A stretch of 64,000 bases of DNA from Blattamonas nauphoetae (GCA_033064195.1 JARBJD010000146.1:62001-126000); one strand, 5' to 3'. Shown: positions 39,969-54,700, counted from the stretch's first letter. The notes: generated by a model from the sequence alone, not told the origin. Program-made: numbers and translations.

Positions 39969-42125
39969 TCACGTCCCATTTCCCAATCCATCCGCGTGTT
40001 GCGGAGACGACTGAATCGATATCGCGACTCGCCGCGGAGTGAAAAGAGGAGATGACGACGGAATTGGTGATGGGATTGGGAGTGATCGAGATGAAAACTC
40101 TTTCTCAGAAGGTGTCGGTTCGAGAAGAGAGAGAAGGGAAGTTGAGATCTCTCGTTTCGTTTTCTGTGGATATGGAGGGAGAATGGGTTGATGTTCATCA
40201 GCGTCGGAGAATTGTAGAGATGAGAGGAGATTTTGTGACGAAGCTGACAGTTTAGACTTCTGTGGTGTGATGAGTGAGGTGGATGACAATGAAGGGCTTG
40301 ATTTCTTAGCGAAAGAAAGATGTAGTGATGTGTTTAGAGACGTTATTGATGGAGAGATGGCGACGGGAAGTGAATGAGTCCCAGAGGGAGGGAGGGATTC
40401 GAGGTGATGATGTCCGAGCGAAATTGGAAGCTCCACCTTCTTTTTTCGGAGTGGGTTGGAAACGAGGTCAATTGAGGAGAGAGAGAAGGGATCGAGATGG
40501 TTTTTTGGATGGGGAGGTTCGTGGTCTATATACTCGTGTTTTTCCTCCGGAGTGTCTGTTAGTCGAGATATATGCCGATTTTCAGAAAGTATGGGGACTG
40601 TGTGAATGGTTTTCGCGAAATGGAGGGGAGCTGGTGAGATGATTGGTGGACGATCCATTTCGAGGATGGAGTTTGATGATAGGAATGGTTCGTGAAGCGA
40701 AGGGGAGGAAGGAGGTGAATTTACGGTTGATGACGCGCTTAGGGAGGACAATATAGGGGAATGGGTGTGTTGTGTGAGGATTGAGCCATGGTCCTCTCCA
40801 AGGGATATATGAGGGATTATGTCATTTTTTCCCTCTTCAGTGGCATTATCAAGAGCTTCTAGCAATGAGTCTATGAGATTTTCATCTTGATCTCTCAGAT
40901 CAATTGAGTCCTCAGTTTGATCAGTTGAAGTGGAATTTATCTGCAGTGGCTGGGGAGGAAGCGAAGGAGAGGGCGTTGGTGACGTTTCCATGCTCGATTG
41001 TCTTCGGTTAATGAATGAAAAAGGTTGTGGGGAGGGTCGTTTGGCAGTGCTGGATGACGAGTTTGTGTCCGAGATTGGTGGTGACAGATCGACGGACTGT
41101 GAGAGTCTTGAACTCTTTGAAGTGAATGGTGTGAATGTAATGGGATCAAGTTCGCCCATAGCAACTTTGAATGCCACTTGATCGTCAAAGAATGGACCAG
41201 CAAATGCAAAGTCTGCGTTGGTCTGTCCTTGAGGATACGGATTAAGAGGGACCAATTTCTTCAACTTGGGGCAAAATACCGTCTGATGTTTGAATGTGAG
41301 AACTGCTTGATGAAAACTCTGTCTGTAATCAGGGGAGAAATTCTGATGGGTCTGGGAGAGGGAGTTGAGGATGGATTCTTCAGTTTTGTGAGCTTCGACA
41401 ACTTTGTATGACGTTTTTAGTCCCATCCCACGAAGAGAAGCGAGATAGTCACAGCCAGAGAGAACACACATCATGACGAACATTTCGTGGGTGAATGACT
41501 GAAGGTTTATTGTTCGGAGGAGATTGACCCGAGACATTCGCAAAGACTGACATGCTCCTGTTTTATCCATTTTGAGAAGGACTTCTTTCACTCCAAAGGT
41601 GAGGAGGTCAGAATCTTCGGTGATCACGGCGTGTGCATAACCTTGGTTGGCCAAATACGCAAGTTGAGCATCTGCCTCATAAGGAGCAACAATATATGAT
41701 ATATTACTTTTTCGAAGTGCCCTGATAAATCGATGAGCCATGGCAGGTGTGACATCAACACATTTCTGGAATAACTTGTCTGCTCCGGAAAGATTTCCGA
41801 TTTTCATCAACTTTTGAGCTTGAAGGAGGTTGTATGAACGAGATGCAGCTCTTTGCTTTTCCTTAGCTTCTTTTGCAGGGAGATATCTGCCATCGAAAAC
41901 CATAAGCGGGATGACACCATGACTCACGAGAAGTTGAACACGTGTCATACAAAATTTGACATAGACATCCGTTTCGATGTTTTGACATAATTCCGCGGCA
42001 CATGCACAACATGCTTTGTGCAGCCAGCTGTATGTATCCACAGCGACTGTTTTCCCTTTGTATGCTGAAATATGCGTTTGTACAACCATTTCGGAGAGTA
42101 TCTGTAAAAGATTAGTTATTCCCAT
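39969..42125 (-). CDS. EXO1: EXO1-type 5'-3' exonuclease / flap nuclease (XPG family)
   Basis: A 718 aa protein beginning MGITNLLQ as expected for the family, where the N-terminal Gly is part of the active site. Acidic catalytic residues are in place: D30 (AVDTYSW), D78 (VFDG), E150 and D152 (YEADAQLAYL), D171 and D173 (TEDSDLLTFG) and D226 (SGCDYL), followed by the helix-hairpin-helix region LRGMGLKTSYKVVEAH. The remaining ~400 residues are Ser/Pro-rich and probably disordered, as in EXO1 tails that recruit mismatch-repair partners. Known role: 5' resection in mismatch repair and double-strand break repair, in the nucleus. No intron. The 3' end lies about 220 bp from the start of giant surface gene 2; the divergent four-exon gene starts 616 bp upstream. 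Confidence 0.9.
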   Translation of the reverse strand: MGITNLLQILSEMVVQTHISAYKGKTVAVDTYSWLHKACCACAAELCQNIETDVYVKFCMTRVQLLVSHGVIPLMVFDGRYLPAKEAKEKQRAASRSYNLLQAQKLMKIGNLSGADKLFQKCVDVTPAMAHRFIRALRKSNISYIVAPYEADAQLAYLANQGYAHAVITEDSDLLTFGVKEVLLKMDKTGACQSLRMSRVNLLRTINLQSFTHEMFVMMCVLSGCDYLASLRGMGLKTSYKVVEAHKTEESILNSLSQTHQNFSPDYRQSFHQAVLTFKHQTVFCPKLKKLVPLNPYPQGQTNADFAFAGPFFDDQVAFKVAMGELDPITFTPFTSKSSRLSQSVDLSPPISDTNSSSSTAKRPSPQPFSFINRRQSSMETSPTPSPSLPPQPLQINSTSTDQTEDSIDLRDQDENLIDSLLEALDNATEEGKNDIIPHISLGEDHGSILTQHTHSPILSSLSASSTVNSPPSSPSLHEPFLSSNSILEMDRPPIISPAPLHFAKTIHTVPILSENRHISRLTDTPEEKHEYIDHEPPHPKNHLDPFSLSSIDLVSNPLRKKKVELPISLGHHHLESLPPSGTHSLPVAISPSITSLNTSLHLSFAKKSSPSLSSTSLITPQKSKLSASSQNLLSSLQFSDADEHQPILPPYPQKTKREISTSLLSLLEPTPSEKEFSSRSLPIPSPIPSSSPLFTPRRVAISIQSSPQHADGLGNGT

Positions 42126-42741
42126 CTACACAAGATAAGAATTCGTTCAAAAGTTCATTAGAAAGAAGAGAAAGATCCAAATGGCCCACGAAGAGATGGA
42201 TCTTTTTCTGGAATCAAATATCATAACGTATATCCAGTCTTCAATAGCTAAGCGAGGACAAAAAGACAGAAAGACATGACTATTCGCCAAAAATGAGATC
42301 GTGGAGCGTTTTCGATGTTCACAATTCTGATCAAGCCATCACCGAAAAACGACAAAGCCCTTCTCTGTACAGAGCGCAATCCTGGAAACACAGGCGTTCT
42401 CTTTGTGCATTTTGTCGTCTTATCCGCCCGTGTCATGCCATCAACAGCTGGAAGTTCCAAGAAAATCCACAAAAGGAGTCTCCCGACCGCACCCCTCGTA
42501 ACAACACACCCAGCAAATTCAGATGATCTCCTTCTCTCATTTCGGATTTTAGGTCTAAAAGTTCTGCCTGAACGAAGACGTGATATATTTGGGGACCAAT
42601 TAGTGTGCATAAGTCTCCACTTCAACTCCTTTTCTTGTCCCCCTAACGACTCGATTTCGATGACACTCTCATTTCTTTCTCATTTTTCCATCTTCTAAGT
42701 TGATTGACTTGTGTTCATCGATCTATCCAACTGTGGCATCG
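42126..42741. promoter_or_regulatory. Divergent promoter region between EXO1 and the four-exon scaffold gene
   Basis: 616 bp separate two divergently oriented starts. Short frames on either strand (up to ~127 codons) show no motifs and overlap one another, so I treat the stretch as non-coding and promoter-bearing. No defined element is recognised. Confidence 0.4.
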
Positions 42742-45700
42742 ATGATGGATGCTGAGAACTCACGCCCAAACGATACACACCTCCTCACTCAGAATATTAT
42801 CCACACCTGCATTCTTGGTATGCTCTCTCTGTTCACTATTTGATCATATATTCTGTTTCTTTGGATAATTTCTTATGTCTCATCGTCATTATCGTCTACT
42901 CCTCTTCCGTATCCAGGTCCCTATTCTGGATTGTACAGTGTCATGACCTCTCATCGAGACTCCCCCACAGATCATGCCCCAAACAAGTCCATTTCTTATC
43001 GTCGATTCGTGTATCTTCTCGATAGAGTCTGTTCATTTCTTCATTCAGAACTTACTTCATCTCTACAGTCCATCGAAAGTCTAAACATCCAAATTGCCCA
43101 AACATCATCCTCAGGCCAGTTTATCCCACAAATATCACAAACACAGCCGATCGTCCACGATTCTGTTCCTCCTCTCGAGAATACCACACCCAAAATATCA
43201 TTCATCCCTTTGTCGAGACCAAATGGGTTTCGAACAGTTCTCTTCTCAAAAAAAGGAACACCCATGCATCAGAATCATCGTCGACGTAATTCGTACGAGT
43301 TTAGTGCGTCATGTCCCCCACTCTCTCGTTCGAAAATGAAGAATCGCGACAGAAGCACGTTCACAAACCTCCCTCCTCCAAAAGCAGCGACTTCTTGCTC
43401 TTTGCTCCTCCACACTGTAACAGAATCAATCCCACCGGACATGATAGAAGGCATTGTTGAGTATATAAAGTCAGCAAGGGAGAGTCTTCCAGAAGGGATG
43501 AATATCCCGAGTTTGCTGCATCTTCTGTCCCTCCTGTCCATGTCATTGACGATGGCTGAGTATTCAGTCCTCTTTCTTGATGCGGGAGTGTTACCTGTCC
43601 TTCTGTCTGGTGCAGTGTCGGCATCTCCTCTTGTGCAATATTATTCGCTTCTATGCGTCCATTCCATCTCGGCGAATTATGCAGGAGTTTTGCTACACAC
43701 ACCTCTTCTTGATGCCCTTGTAACTATCCTCCAACATTCACATATTGTTGAAGTTCTCGATGAAGTTATCTCAATCCTCAAAGACCTAATTGAACCAAAC
43801 AGTTTGACATTATAGTGATACCAACAATTTATCTCCCATTATTTATCATTATCATCACCGTTCTTGTCCAATCGTTTCTTTCGTCATTCTCAATTTTTCA
43901 TGCATTTCTAGCTGTTGTCGGTGCTGCTCTTCATTTTCTGGTCCCCATCCTCGTCAACATTCTCATTTCAGCTCTCTACAACCTTCTTCCGCCTGATATG
44001 TCCTCATCAATCGCTGACATCCTCCCAACATCCACTTTTTCATATGAAGCTTCTCATCCACGCACTGCCCCAACCACCCATCTCATCTCCTTCCTTTCAA
44101 CAACCTTTCTTCCTTCATCACTATATCTCCTCGCCTCAAATGTTATGTCGTTTCTCGCCGAGCTTCTCCAACAAGGTCCCTGTGCTCGACAGTTCTTCCT
44201 GCACAACGGACACCTTGCCCTCCTCACATACCTCTATAGCTTCTCTCTCCCTGTTTCTACTCTTAGCACCCCTTTCTTTGGTACACCTTATGCCGATTCC
44301 TCTCTTTGCTCTCAAATAAGATCCACCCTTTTTGCTGCTTTCTCTTACTACGTCCCTGTCCCTCCATTTCCACGAGCTGTCCATGTCTCCTCATCACCTG
44401 CCCAAACAGCAGAGTCTGCCATTTCCTATCCACAACTCGCCTCACCGAGTTTTCTATTGACCTCGTCGAACTTCTCCTTCTGGCACAATTCTTCGCTGAC
44501 TTCGACGTTTTTCACGTACAACGGGATTGGAGGTTCCGATGTGGAAAATGTCCGGCTCTTTGAACAGGAAATAGGGTCCCTTATCACCGAGACTGTCCGC
44601 ATCCAGGAAAAGGAAGTTGCCCACCGCAAACAACTCCTCAAACAACACCAGACGGGAGAAGAACTCACGCCCAATATTAAAATTGTCACATTATCTGAAA
44701 ATGATATTCATATTGGCACTGATTTTCCTATTCACGAACCTTTTGACGAAGAAACAGAAGCCAGGCTGCTGTACGCTTTCCCGCACTCGTTGCATCATCT
44801 TCTTGGAATTGTTCGATCTCCAGAGTATGTGTCGACTTCAAGGATCGACAATACGGAATTGGGCATCGCATCAGCTCTGTTTACGTCGCCCGGACTTCCG
44901 CAGATTCCGTACCACTCTGTCTCCCACAGAAGAGGACGAAATCTGAAAAGACCAACAAAAAGGATGCGATCTGCTTCATCTTCACCAACGGTTCGTCGAA
45001 CGCGAACATTTGTTCAATCAATATCTGGAACGACAGATCCTCCCCACAGTTATCGAAATTCATCATTCTCCCAACGCGCATGTCTGTCCACCTCGCTCCC
45101 ACCATCTCTATTTTTCAACTCCAACCAACCATACTTCCTTAGCAAAGATTGGGACGAAGCAACAATCATGATCTTGATGTCCCCACTCACCCTCATCCAC
45201 ATCTCGCTCTTGTTCCACTCCAACTCTCCAGCCACTGCCCACTTTGGACTTCTTCTGCTTCTCCAACTTCTCCATCTTTCCTCATCCACCGCTGCCTCGT
45301 CGATCACCCATTCTCCTCTCTCATTCGGAAAGATCATCTCTGAACCGCTAAAGTCTTCGGAAATGACACGACACCAAGCGGCTGTCTCATCTCTCACAAA
45401 CACCCAACACTCACTCCACTCAACCCCCTCCAACACCCCCGATCTCACCTCTCCCACCTACATGAGCCGTTCGTCCATCTTTGAGCAGATATCTGTTCTC
45501 CTCTCTGCTCAACAAATCGCCATCCCGCAAGCTTTCCCTCCACTCACTTCTCTGTCCTACATCAAGCCAACCATCGTCCCATTCACAAATTCTCCGATTC
45601 AGCCGTTCGATCCAATCACTGGACGAGGCCTTGACAAACCGACGTTGGAAGAACACGCGAAGACTGTGGAATTCGATCAAGCTTTCAATCAGATTTTGAA

Positions 45701-48700
45701 GACAACGCCATCGTTCGCTTCGTCGTTTCCGTTTTGTCTGCCTGTCTTGCCGGATGATGGGTTTGACTTCTTTGCTGATGTTGTGAGGGAGTCTGCTAGT
45801 GTTTGGGATTGGAAACCGGAAACAAGCATCAAACAACGACGAAACAGAAAGCTGAGAGAAAGACAAGAATGGAACAGAAACAGACGCGTCACAACAACGT
45901 CACAAACTTCATCTTCAACCGAAACGGAAGTTCCACAAGCTTCAGAAATTAGACCAGACCGCTTCCCAACATTCGGTGTTGATTTGGACTATTCCTGGCG
46001 AACGACAATCAAGAAAACGGAAAACACGCTGCTCTGCAACTCGTATTGGGCGTCACTTCGATGTGCGACAGATCAGCGAAGGGAGGAACAGAAGCACACA
46101 GAAGAGTGGAAGGCACAGACACGGCAAAGCACTCTCATCTCCGACCTCCTCACCCCGCCAGACACAGCAGGGAACGTGACAGCGGAATGGAAATGTGTTC
46201 ATTGTCGAAGTTCCGAGAGGAATGTGGCGAGTTGGATGTGCAGTCTGAAGGAGACACCAGGGAAACACAACAGGAACGCTGCGAGTCTTGTGAACGCCAT
46301 GGTTCCCCCGCAGTATGCGTCTTCTTCGAAATACGCTAAAACAGCGGCTCTGACTCCATACTCGCTTTGTGAGAGGTGTGGGAGAGATCTGAGAACGGGA
46401 GATGAGTGGGATGACACATTCCAGCACTTCAGTAGAAGGACAACTCTTTCTCTGAAAGGAATGTGGAACCAACCAATCGAAGAGAAGCCCACAAACACTG
46501 ATCCACCAGTCGATTCAGCAGACACCCCTCTTCCCGATTTGATGATGGACTCTCCGCAGGCGACACAGCTGATCTCGCAAATGAAAGAAGCGGAAGACTC
46601 CGAATATCAACAAGTCATGAACCTCCTTCTTCAAAAGATGCCGAACGTAGAGTCGAGTATAAATGGGTTCCGAAACCAGAACAGAGAGAAGAAGAAGAGG
46701 GATAACGAGGAAAAGAAGCGATTGAAGGAGAGGAAGAAAGCGAAGCTGAGGCAGGAAATGGAAGATCCCAGCGAAATCGCCGAAGATCCGTCATTCCACG
46801 GGCCATTCCTCCATTTCCGACCTTCAAAGACGTTCTATGCCAAGTTTGCGTTGAATCTGCTGTATCTGCCGTATTCTGTGTTGATGTCGCTGTTCAGAGC
46901 GATTTTGGAGAACAATGGGTATGTTGAAGACGAGTCGATTGTCGTTTCGGTCTCTCTTCCATTCCTGATCATTCATCGTTTTATTCTCATCACTCCAATC
47001 ATTCTCTCCTTCATTCTTTTTTGATTCATTTTTTTATCTTTCAGTGAGATCAGTGAAGATAAAGAACGCGTACGTCTCGAAGAAGATTCAGTCTGGTTTG
47101 AAGAAGTCCGATCTCATGTCTCCGCCGAACTCAACGAAAAGAAGAAGCAGAAAGAAGAGAAGAAAGAGTCCCAAAAGAACTCCAAACGAAAGAACCCAAT
47201 CATCGTCAGCGAAACACTCCTCTCAGACACAGCCGACCAACCCCCGAAAGAGCTGGAACATGAAGAAGAGAAGCTTCCAGACACAAAACAGGAAGTTCAT
47301 GATAATAAAGCGGAGGATGACGAAGACTGTTTTCCACTCGATGACGCTCGTCGTTATTCACTCTTCACGAAAGATTCAGCCAGAGAGACATTCATGACAA
47401 CTAGCAGAAATCACTATTTCATGCCAGACGAGATCAATATGATTGAAGAAGTGGTTGAACTTCTCGCAAAGGAGAAGAGTGTTTCTGGATGGGTGAAACT
47501 GAGTCCACCGCCCTCCCAGGAAGAACGACGACTCGAAGAAAAGCCAAGATCAGCGCTAAGCGTTGTGTTAGGGATTGGATCAGGTCGGTCTCTGTACGAA
47601 ATGTTTGCCAAAGACAGCATGAACAACACAATCACCTCAGTTTCGCATGGAGGCGATCAAAAATACGTGAACACTCCGAGAAAGAACCACAACCAGCCGA
47701 ATTCTGTCGGGTTCATCCATCCCATGTTCGTTGTCTCGACATTTGCTTCAAATCTGGAATCTTTCAGCCATCTCGATCAGCTCAACACTCTCATCGGAAC
47801 AAACCTGCCGCTTCTCAGAACACTTCGCTATCCATCACTCATGTTCTTCCACAAAGACGAAGAGAAAGACCAACAAAATCAGATTCCGACCTCGCCAGGC
47901 AATGGAAGCGAATCCACGTCCGACACGTACGTTCAATACTCGTCAGAGACATTTGGGTACTGCACTTGTGGTGATTATTGTGGAACGAATCTGGCGTGCT
48001 CTCGAACCAACACTCTCCGTCCGTTTGAGAAGTACACTCCAATCGACATCGACGGGGCTGTCACCATCCTCCACTTTTTGGGGATTCCGGAGCTCAAAGT
48101 GCAGATGCTGACGGCTGGTGATGTTGTTCGAGGCGTTCTGGACATTCTGTTCCACTTCTCCTGCATTCGGAAGTGTCATTGGGAAGATGATGTGGAGATT
48201 GATGTGATTGAGGAACAGACACCACGAGTTTCAACGAAAAAGACGGGAAAGAACAAAAAACGAGTGATTGAAGAAGTTGCTCAAAAGAAGAAGATTTCAG
48301 ACTACAACGGACTCGAAGTGTTTCAATATTGTCGTCTTCCCCAAACCCTCAACAAACATCCAGATGATCAATTCCACAAAGCGATCGAAAAGTACATGGG
48401 AATGATTGAACCGTATTTATCACACGATGGAGACCCACAGTCGATTCGACAGTCCATCCGAAACAGTCAGAAAGGGCAGAGCGACAGAGACAAGAAAGAT
48501 GAGCCTCCACATTGCTACTTCGATCACTCGATCCTTCCCAGCGAGCACAGCAAAGTGATGCTTGGGATGCAGTCGAACGTCGAGTTTCTGATGCAAGTTT
48601 ACATCGCAACGTCGTTCTTTGTGTTGACCTTTACTCATCCATCCTCGCAGGCCTATCTCGTTCCGCAGAATTACATCAGAATCCTGAATTTGATGTGTGT

Positions 48701-51700
48701 GATTGCGTGTCATGCTGGAGATTCATTGTCTGGATTGGCGATGGATTACCGTCAGACGCCTGCCTACACAATGTCACTTGTTCACTCAGCAACTCTTCTC
48801 GGCGAATCGATGGAGAAAGCCAAACACAAAGATGGATCGAGAGATTACACAACAGCCAAGCCAAGAATGAACCTGTCGCCTCAGGTGGAGAGTCGGATTC
48901 AGCAGAGAGTGTGCAATTGCCATTCTCCAATCGCAGTCATTCAGAACGGGCAGTATCCATCCATCCGACGACACATCACTCACTCTCTCTTCTTCCACGC
49001 ACAGAACCTGAACATCAATCTCAAACCGAGCACTGAGTGTAGCTGCTTGACGTTATCTGATAATGGAAAGCCAACGTCGTCTGAATCAAGCAAAGAAAGC
49101 GAACACTCCGACGAAGAAGAAGAGGAAGACGTGGACAAAGACAGTTTCGTCATGTCCAACGAAGAATGCTCCGATTTCCTGATGGGAATGAGTTTGTTCG
49201 GAGATCCTCCTTCGATCTACTCCGATTGGCGGTTGGGCGTGCAGAGAACGAAGAGGATGTACGATGACGTTGAAGATGAGCGAGAAATCGAACTTCTTGA
49301 AGATGATCTCAACAGACCGGAATCTCTCCAACCGGAACACCGAAAAAGGCAGAACGAGACGACGGATAAGAAGAAGAAAAGGGAACATGTGAACAACACT
49401 CTGCACACCCTCCCTCGTGCCGACAATGATCTCGACTTCGCTGAAGTGTATCTCTGTTCAGACAAGTTCATCCTTCACGAGATCTCCGAAGACACCCTCG
49501 CCCATTCCAGAGTGTTCGACGTCACCAGCACCACATTCCTCGTCCCACTGATCCCTCTCCCGATCACGTCGCACGCCATCGCACACGGAATCATGTCAAC
49601 TCTGGTTGAAATGGTGCAATCAGCCGAATTTTCCCCAAAATTCACCGCACTCCACACATTCTACGATCTCCAACTGCCTTTCCAGAACGATGGGAGCGAG
49701 GAACTGAGTTCGCATCTGTCGATTCCTTCGATGAGTCACTGGTCATACCTTCCTCATCCACTCCGAGAAACACCGCCTCCTCCAAAGAACCCGCTGTATC
49801 AACATCAGCATCTCCAAACGGTCGGGTCACTGTCTCTCTCCGATCCAGCACAGACCGAGTCGCTCGTCCTTCCCAAGTCGTATCCACTGAGCATTGAACA
49901 GACGCAGATTGTTGTGAATGGACACAGTTCGTTGATCATCATTCTTCGACAGATTCTTCCTCAACTTCTCTCGACTCTCTTTGCGTCTCCGTCAACCAAC
50001 ATTGCTGGTCTGACAACTCAGCTTCTGATGACTGTCATGCTCGATTCGTATGACACCTCGCCAATGCCAACTTCTGTCATCACTAACTTGGTCAGCTCTC
50101 TCTTCGATCAGGGTACGCTGACACAGCAGGGAGCAAACCTCATTCGATCTCTTGCGACGACATTGTCATCAGCTGTGTTCCTTCCACCGTCTGTCAGCAG
50201 CCATCTCCATTTGAGTGTGTGTCGGGAACACGGATGCCTCGCCCCAACACTCCCAATTCTGCCACCGTTCTTGCTTCATCAACAATCTCTCTCGACTCTC
50301 CTCCCGTTGGCCTTCAGACTCACTCGATCGCTGCTGAGAATGAATGATTGGACAGACTCGACTCTGAGTTCGTTCTTCCTCGAACCACACAACCCGCTCA
50401 ACAACCTCCAGACAGCTGGAGAAGAACTGTCAGCCATCCGAGATTTGTACTCTCTCTTCTCAAAGTTCAGACTGAACCAGATTCCGCTGATCATCCATTT
50501 GAAGTCAATGAACTCTGCTCTCGCTCAATTTGGGAAAGGAAACCCTGCTCTCAACGAATCAGCGCCTGATGATGCTGCGGCAACGGAGAAGTTGTGCAAT
50601 CAGCTCTTGGATTCACTCAGCTTACCGCAATCCATCGTTGTCACAACCGACTCGATTCTTGCCGCTCTGAGCCAACAGTTCTTAGTCCTTCAGATGGTCA
50701 CTTCGCTCAACTCTCTGAGTGTCTCGTTCACAGCGTCGTTGATGTTCTCTTTCCCGTTCATGCGAGCGATCACCGATGTCATCGGATATGTCAACTCTGC
50801 CCAATACGAACTCCTCATCTCTCCTCGCCTCACCGACTTCCAACTTCCTTTCTCAGGCCAAATCCTGTCAGCCAAGAAACCAGACACGCAAATCGTCCTG
50901 TTTCCATTCTCGTTCCCGTTGGGACACGCGATATTAATCCAAGATTCGCTCCCAGCCACACTCATCGCTCTCGCTGCTCTGCACACTCTCAATTCACTCG
51001 CAGCAACAGCCTGTGCAGTCTCACAGCAGCATCTCTCCCTCATCTCTCAAACACCATCCTCTCTCTTCTGTCTCCCATCCAACTCAAACATCATCCCACA
51101 ACCGAGCCGCTGTGATCAGAGTCCGTTCAACACGCTGACGTACACAACCACACACCTCTTTCTGTCGTATTCCGCTTTTGCTGCAAAATCTGCGAATGTC
51201 TCGCTCTTCGCTGTCGCCAACCCGCAGACCTCTCTCTTCCAGTTCGCAGAAACTCCGAAATTGACAGAGAATCTATTCTCGCCATCTGATCTGTTCCCTC
51301 CTCTGAACGAAAGCACTCCACAGCCAACCCCTTCGACCGCTCCCTATTTCTCCGCGTTTCCGTCGAGCAAAGAAAAGTGTGATTTGACAGTTCAACACTT
51401 CAACCTTCCAACAGCGTTCATCAATCCACCGTGTCCATTCATCAGTTTGCCAGGTCATTCAATGTTCATGTCGCAACTTGCGTTCAAATCGTTTGCGCCG
51501 ACACAGCAAGCAACGAGCGCTGGTTGCTCGATCTCTGAAGCGTTGATCTCGACATTGTTGGATCTGGTGTCGTCGAAAGTGATGTTCCTCTGCATCCCAG
51601 CCCTGATGCTTCTCTACTCTCTCTCCACACTTTCACCTGTCTTCGCCCGAACTGCCGTTAAACAAGACGCCATCCCTGACCTCCTCGTTCTCGTCGCAGA

Positions 51701-54700
51701 CATCACAAAGTATCTCCGCGCCTACTCGTCCTTCTCCGACGAGCTTGTCCCTATCAGTCTGGACGTCCGAATTCCCGGCTTCACGCCATCAGTGTTCACA
51801 CTGTACACAATCAACCATCTTCCACAGAAGGGAGATGCCGAGGGAGTGGCCCCACAGGTGAGTTATCATGGAGATCCATCGACCCTGGCCCACATTCTTC
51901 TGGTTGCGATTAATACAATCATTGTGATTCTTCCGTACGCAACGTTCAATCAGATGAGAGGATACACGTCGAACATGATTGGAGTGGCATCGCTGCTGTC
52001 GTTTTTGTCGAAGAATTCGCTGTTCAATTTGATTCCTGACACAGTCCATCATCAGCAAAGGGATCAATCGAACGAATACCAATCACAAGTTCATTCCATC
52101 TCCGTCCCAACATTCATGGCATCGTCATACACGCACAGTGCCCATCGCATTCACGACGAGACGAAATCGACGTCAGTCCACCCCATCCAACTCCTCGCGT
52201 CTCCAGCGCCCTTCCGAAAGACGACAGTGACAATGACAGATCTGCTTCACTCGTGTTTTGTGCTGATCAGCGAGACGATGATGCTTCTCCCACGAGCGTC
52301 CCGCCTCTCGTTCTTCTTCGCGTCGCTCAGCCTCAGCACACTTCCATCTCAAAACGACCAAATCCCTCCTCCGCCAACCGAACCCCCACAAACCATCACA
52401 ACTGTCACAAACCAGAAACAGAAGAAGAAGAAACCGACGATGGTTCAGGAGGCAGTATCATTGTGTGATTTGGCCTGCTCAATGTTGAACTCGAGCCAGC
52501 CTCTTCTCATCAAGAGAGACGCTCTTGTTCTTCTCCTCTTTGGAACAGACGCTTTTGCAGATGCTCACACACTCGCAGAATTCGTCAAAGTTCACCCTGT
52601 TGTGGTTTCAGCGCTTATCAAACACATAATCTCGGCTCTCCTCGCCTTCCTCCAAACACCCGACCAAAACAAAAGCGATCTCTGCGTGTTTGTCCTTCTC
52701 ATCCTCGCGAATTGTCTGTTGTATTCGCTTTACACAAACGCCATCGACTCCGTCGCTCTGTTCCCTCCCAACGGAACACCAGCGGAAGGTGCTGTTTCGT
52801 CCATCTTCAGCGACACCAGCCTTATCCGCCTCATCTTCTCTGCGGCCAAGAAAGCCACGCAGGACGATGCGAGAGGAGGTGGTGGAGTTCTGTGTTGTGT
52901 ATTCGCGTTTGGGAATGATGAACAGATGCAATTGTTAGCGAATGATGGAGCTCTGAAGACCCTCATCGCGTATTGTCGAATTATTCTGACGGAATACGAA
53001 ATGGAGAGGTCGGACTCGTTTTCGTCGAAGTCGACAACGAAAGATCATGTTTTGGAGAGATTTGTGGAAAAGAAGAGAGACTTGGCAATGCGGAAGGTCC
53101 AACAGAAAAGCGAAGACGATCCAGACATGCTCATCACACCTCCAACACAGCCCTCAATCGGCTCCACACACAACTCGATCTTCAACCCCCTTCTGACAAC
53201 TGAAGAGTGTGGAAGTCTGTGGCAATACGAAGTCCCTCATGATTGTCCAGTCACCTCTCGATCACACGCACTCTCTCCGCAGAAAGATGGAAGAGACAAT
53301 TTCAAACGATTGCCTCTTTCACAGCCGAATCGTCTTCTTCTCTTGTTCACACTCCTCGGACTCCAGAGAGCTGTTGAGCATCGCATCGTGAAGGGTGATG
53401 GAGTGTGTGATCTGTTCGGGATCAGCAAGGAAGCACGGAACAACCCAGGCCCAATCACGAAACTGCTCACTCCAACTTCAGTTTTCTCGTCGCTGATGAG
53501 CACAAGAGTGATCTGGAAGAATGAAATTGCCGCTAAAACAGAGCCGAGTGTTTGTGATCAGCCGATGGACGTGACGAATGAGATGCTGCTCACAGCGACG
53601 GATGGATTATTGGCAGCTGTGCAGAACGAGATTGTGAGGGAGAAGAGAAAGACGAGTGAGAAACAGAAAGAGAAAGAGAAGGCAAGGAAAGCAAGAGAGG
53701 AGAAGCAGAAAGAAGAGGAAGAAGTCCTCCGAAAACGAGAGGAAAAGAAGAAAGAGAAAGAAGAAGAGAAGAAGCGACAAAAGCGAGAGAAAAGACATCT
53801 CAACAAACAGCGAAAGTTGGAAGAAGAGAAGATGAGAGAAGAGGAAGAACAGAAGCGCTCGTCGGAGGAGGTTCTGATGACGATTGAGGATCAGCTCGGA
53901 CATGCCATGCAAGTTGAAGACCTCGCGAAATGGAAAAAGCAAGAAGAGGAGAGGAGGAAGAGGGAGATCGCTGAAAGAGCGAGGAAGGAGGAGGAAGCGA
54001 GAAGGATGATGAAAGAGGAAGATGTGATGGCAGAGAAAGTGATGGCGATGGTGTTGGAAGAGGAGCGAGTCGAAAAGATTCGAAGACAGAAGGAAGAAGA
54101 GCAAAGGAAGAAGCAAGAAGAGAAGGAGAGACAAATCAAACTGGAAGAGGAGTTAAGAATGAAAAGAGAGAAAGAGAGACTTCAGAAAGAAGAGGAAGAG
54201 AAGCGAAAGAAGGAAGAAGAAACCAGACTTTTAAATCAACAAGAAGAGATTCAACCAAAACATGAAGAAACAGAAGAACGCACCCAAGAGAATCAACCAC
54301 TTCTTCCACAAAACCCTCTCCATCATCCAAAACACTCTAACACCAATAAGACTAAAACAGACTCTGAAACAAAACCCAGCGACACACTCCACACTCCTCG
54401 TCATTCGGTCCTCCGCACGTCGCCAACAACACCACTCAACAACAACCACACCCTCTTCAACCCTCCTGACCCGTCATCATCTCCATTCTTTGGACATCCT
54501 CCAAATTGGATGCCCGGAGTGGGTCACGTGAAGGAGGATGGAGGAGAAGATGAGGACTCAATTGTGTTTGGGCATGAGAATGAGGAGAGTCATAACAAAC
54601 ACCATTCAACATTTGGAGTGGCTGACACCCTCTCTCCGTTCAGTGTACCACCATTCTCAATCGACCATTCTCGTCTCTCTCCATCATTCGACATGTTCGA

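Noticed and set aside
42931-43815. Separate 294-codon gene
   Set aside because: Its frame is joined on both sides by in-phase GT-AG introns to open exons; the apparent start is an internal non-ATG codon.
47044-47397. 117-codon frame at the start of exon 4
   Set aside because: It overlaps the phase-consistent exon 4 frame in another frame; the spliced frame continues directly into the 2,903-codon exon.
53607-54134. 175-codon minus-strand frame rich in Leu, Ser and Phe
   Set aside because: It is the complement of the Glu/Lys/Arg-rich coiled-coil region of the scaffold gene, which always yields such a frame.
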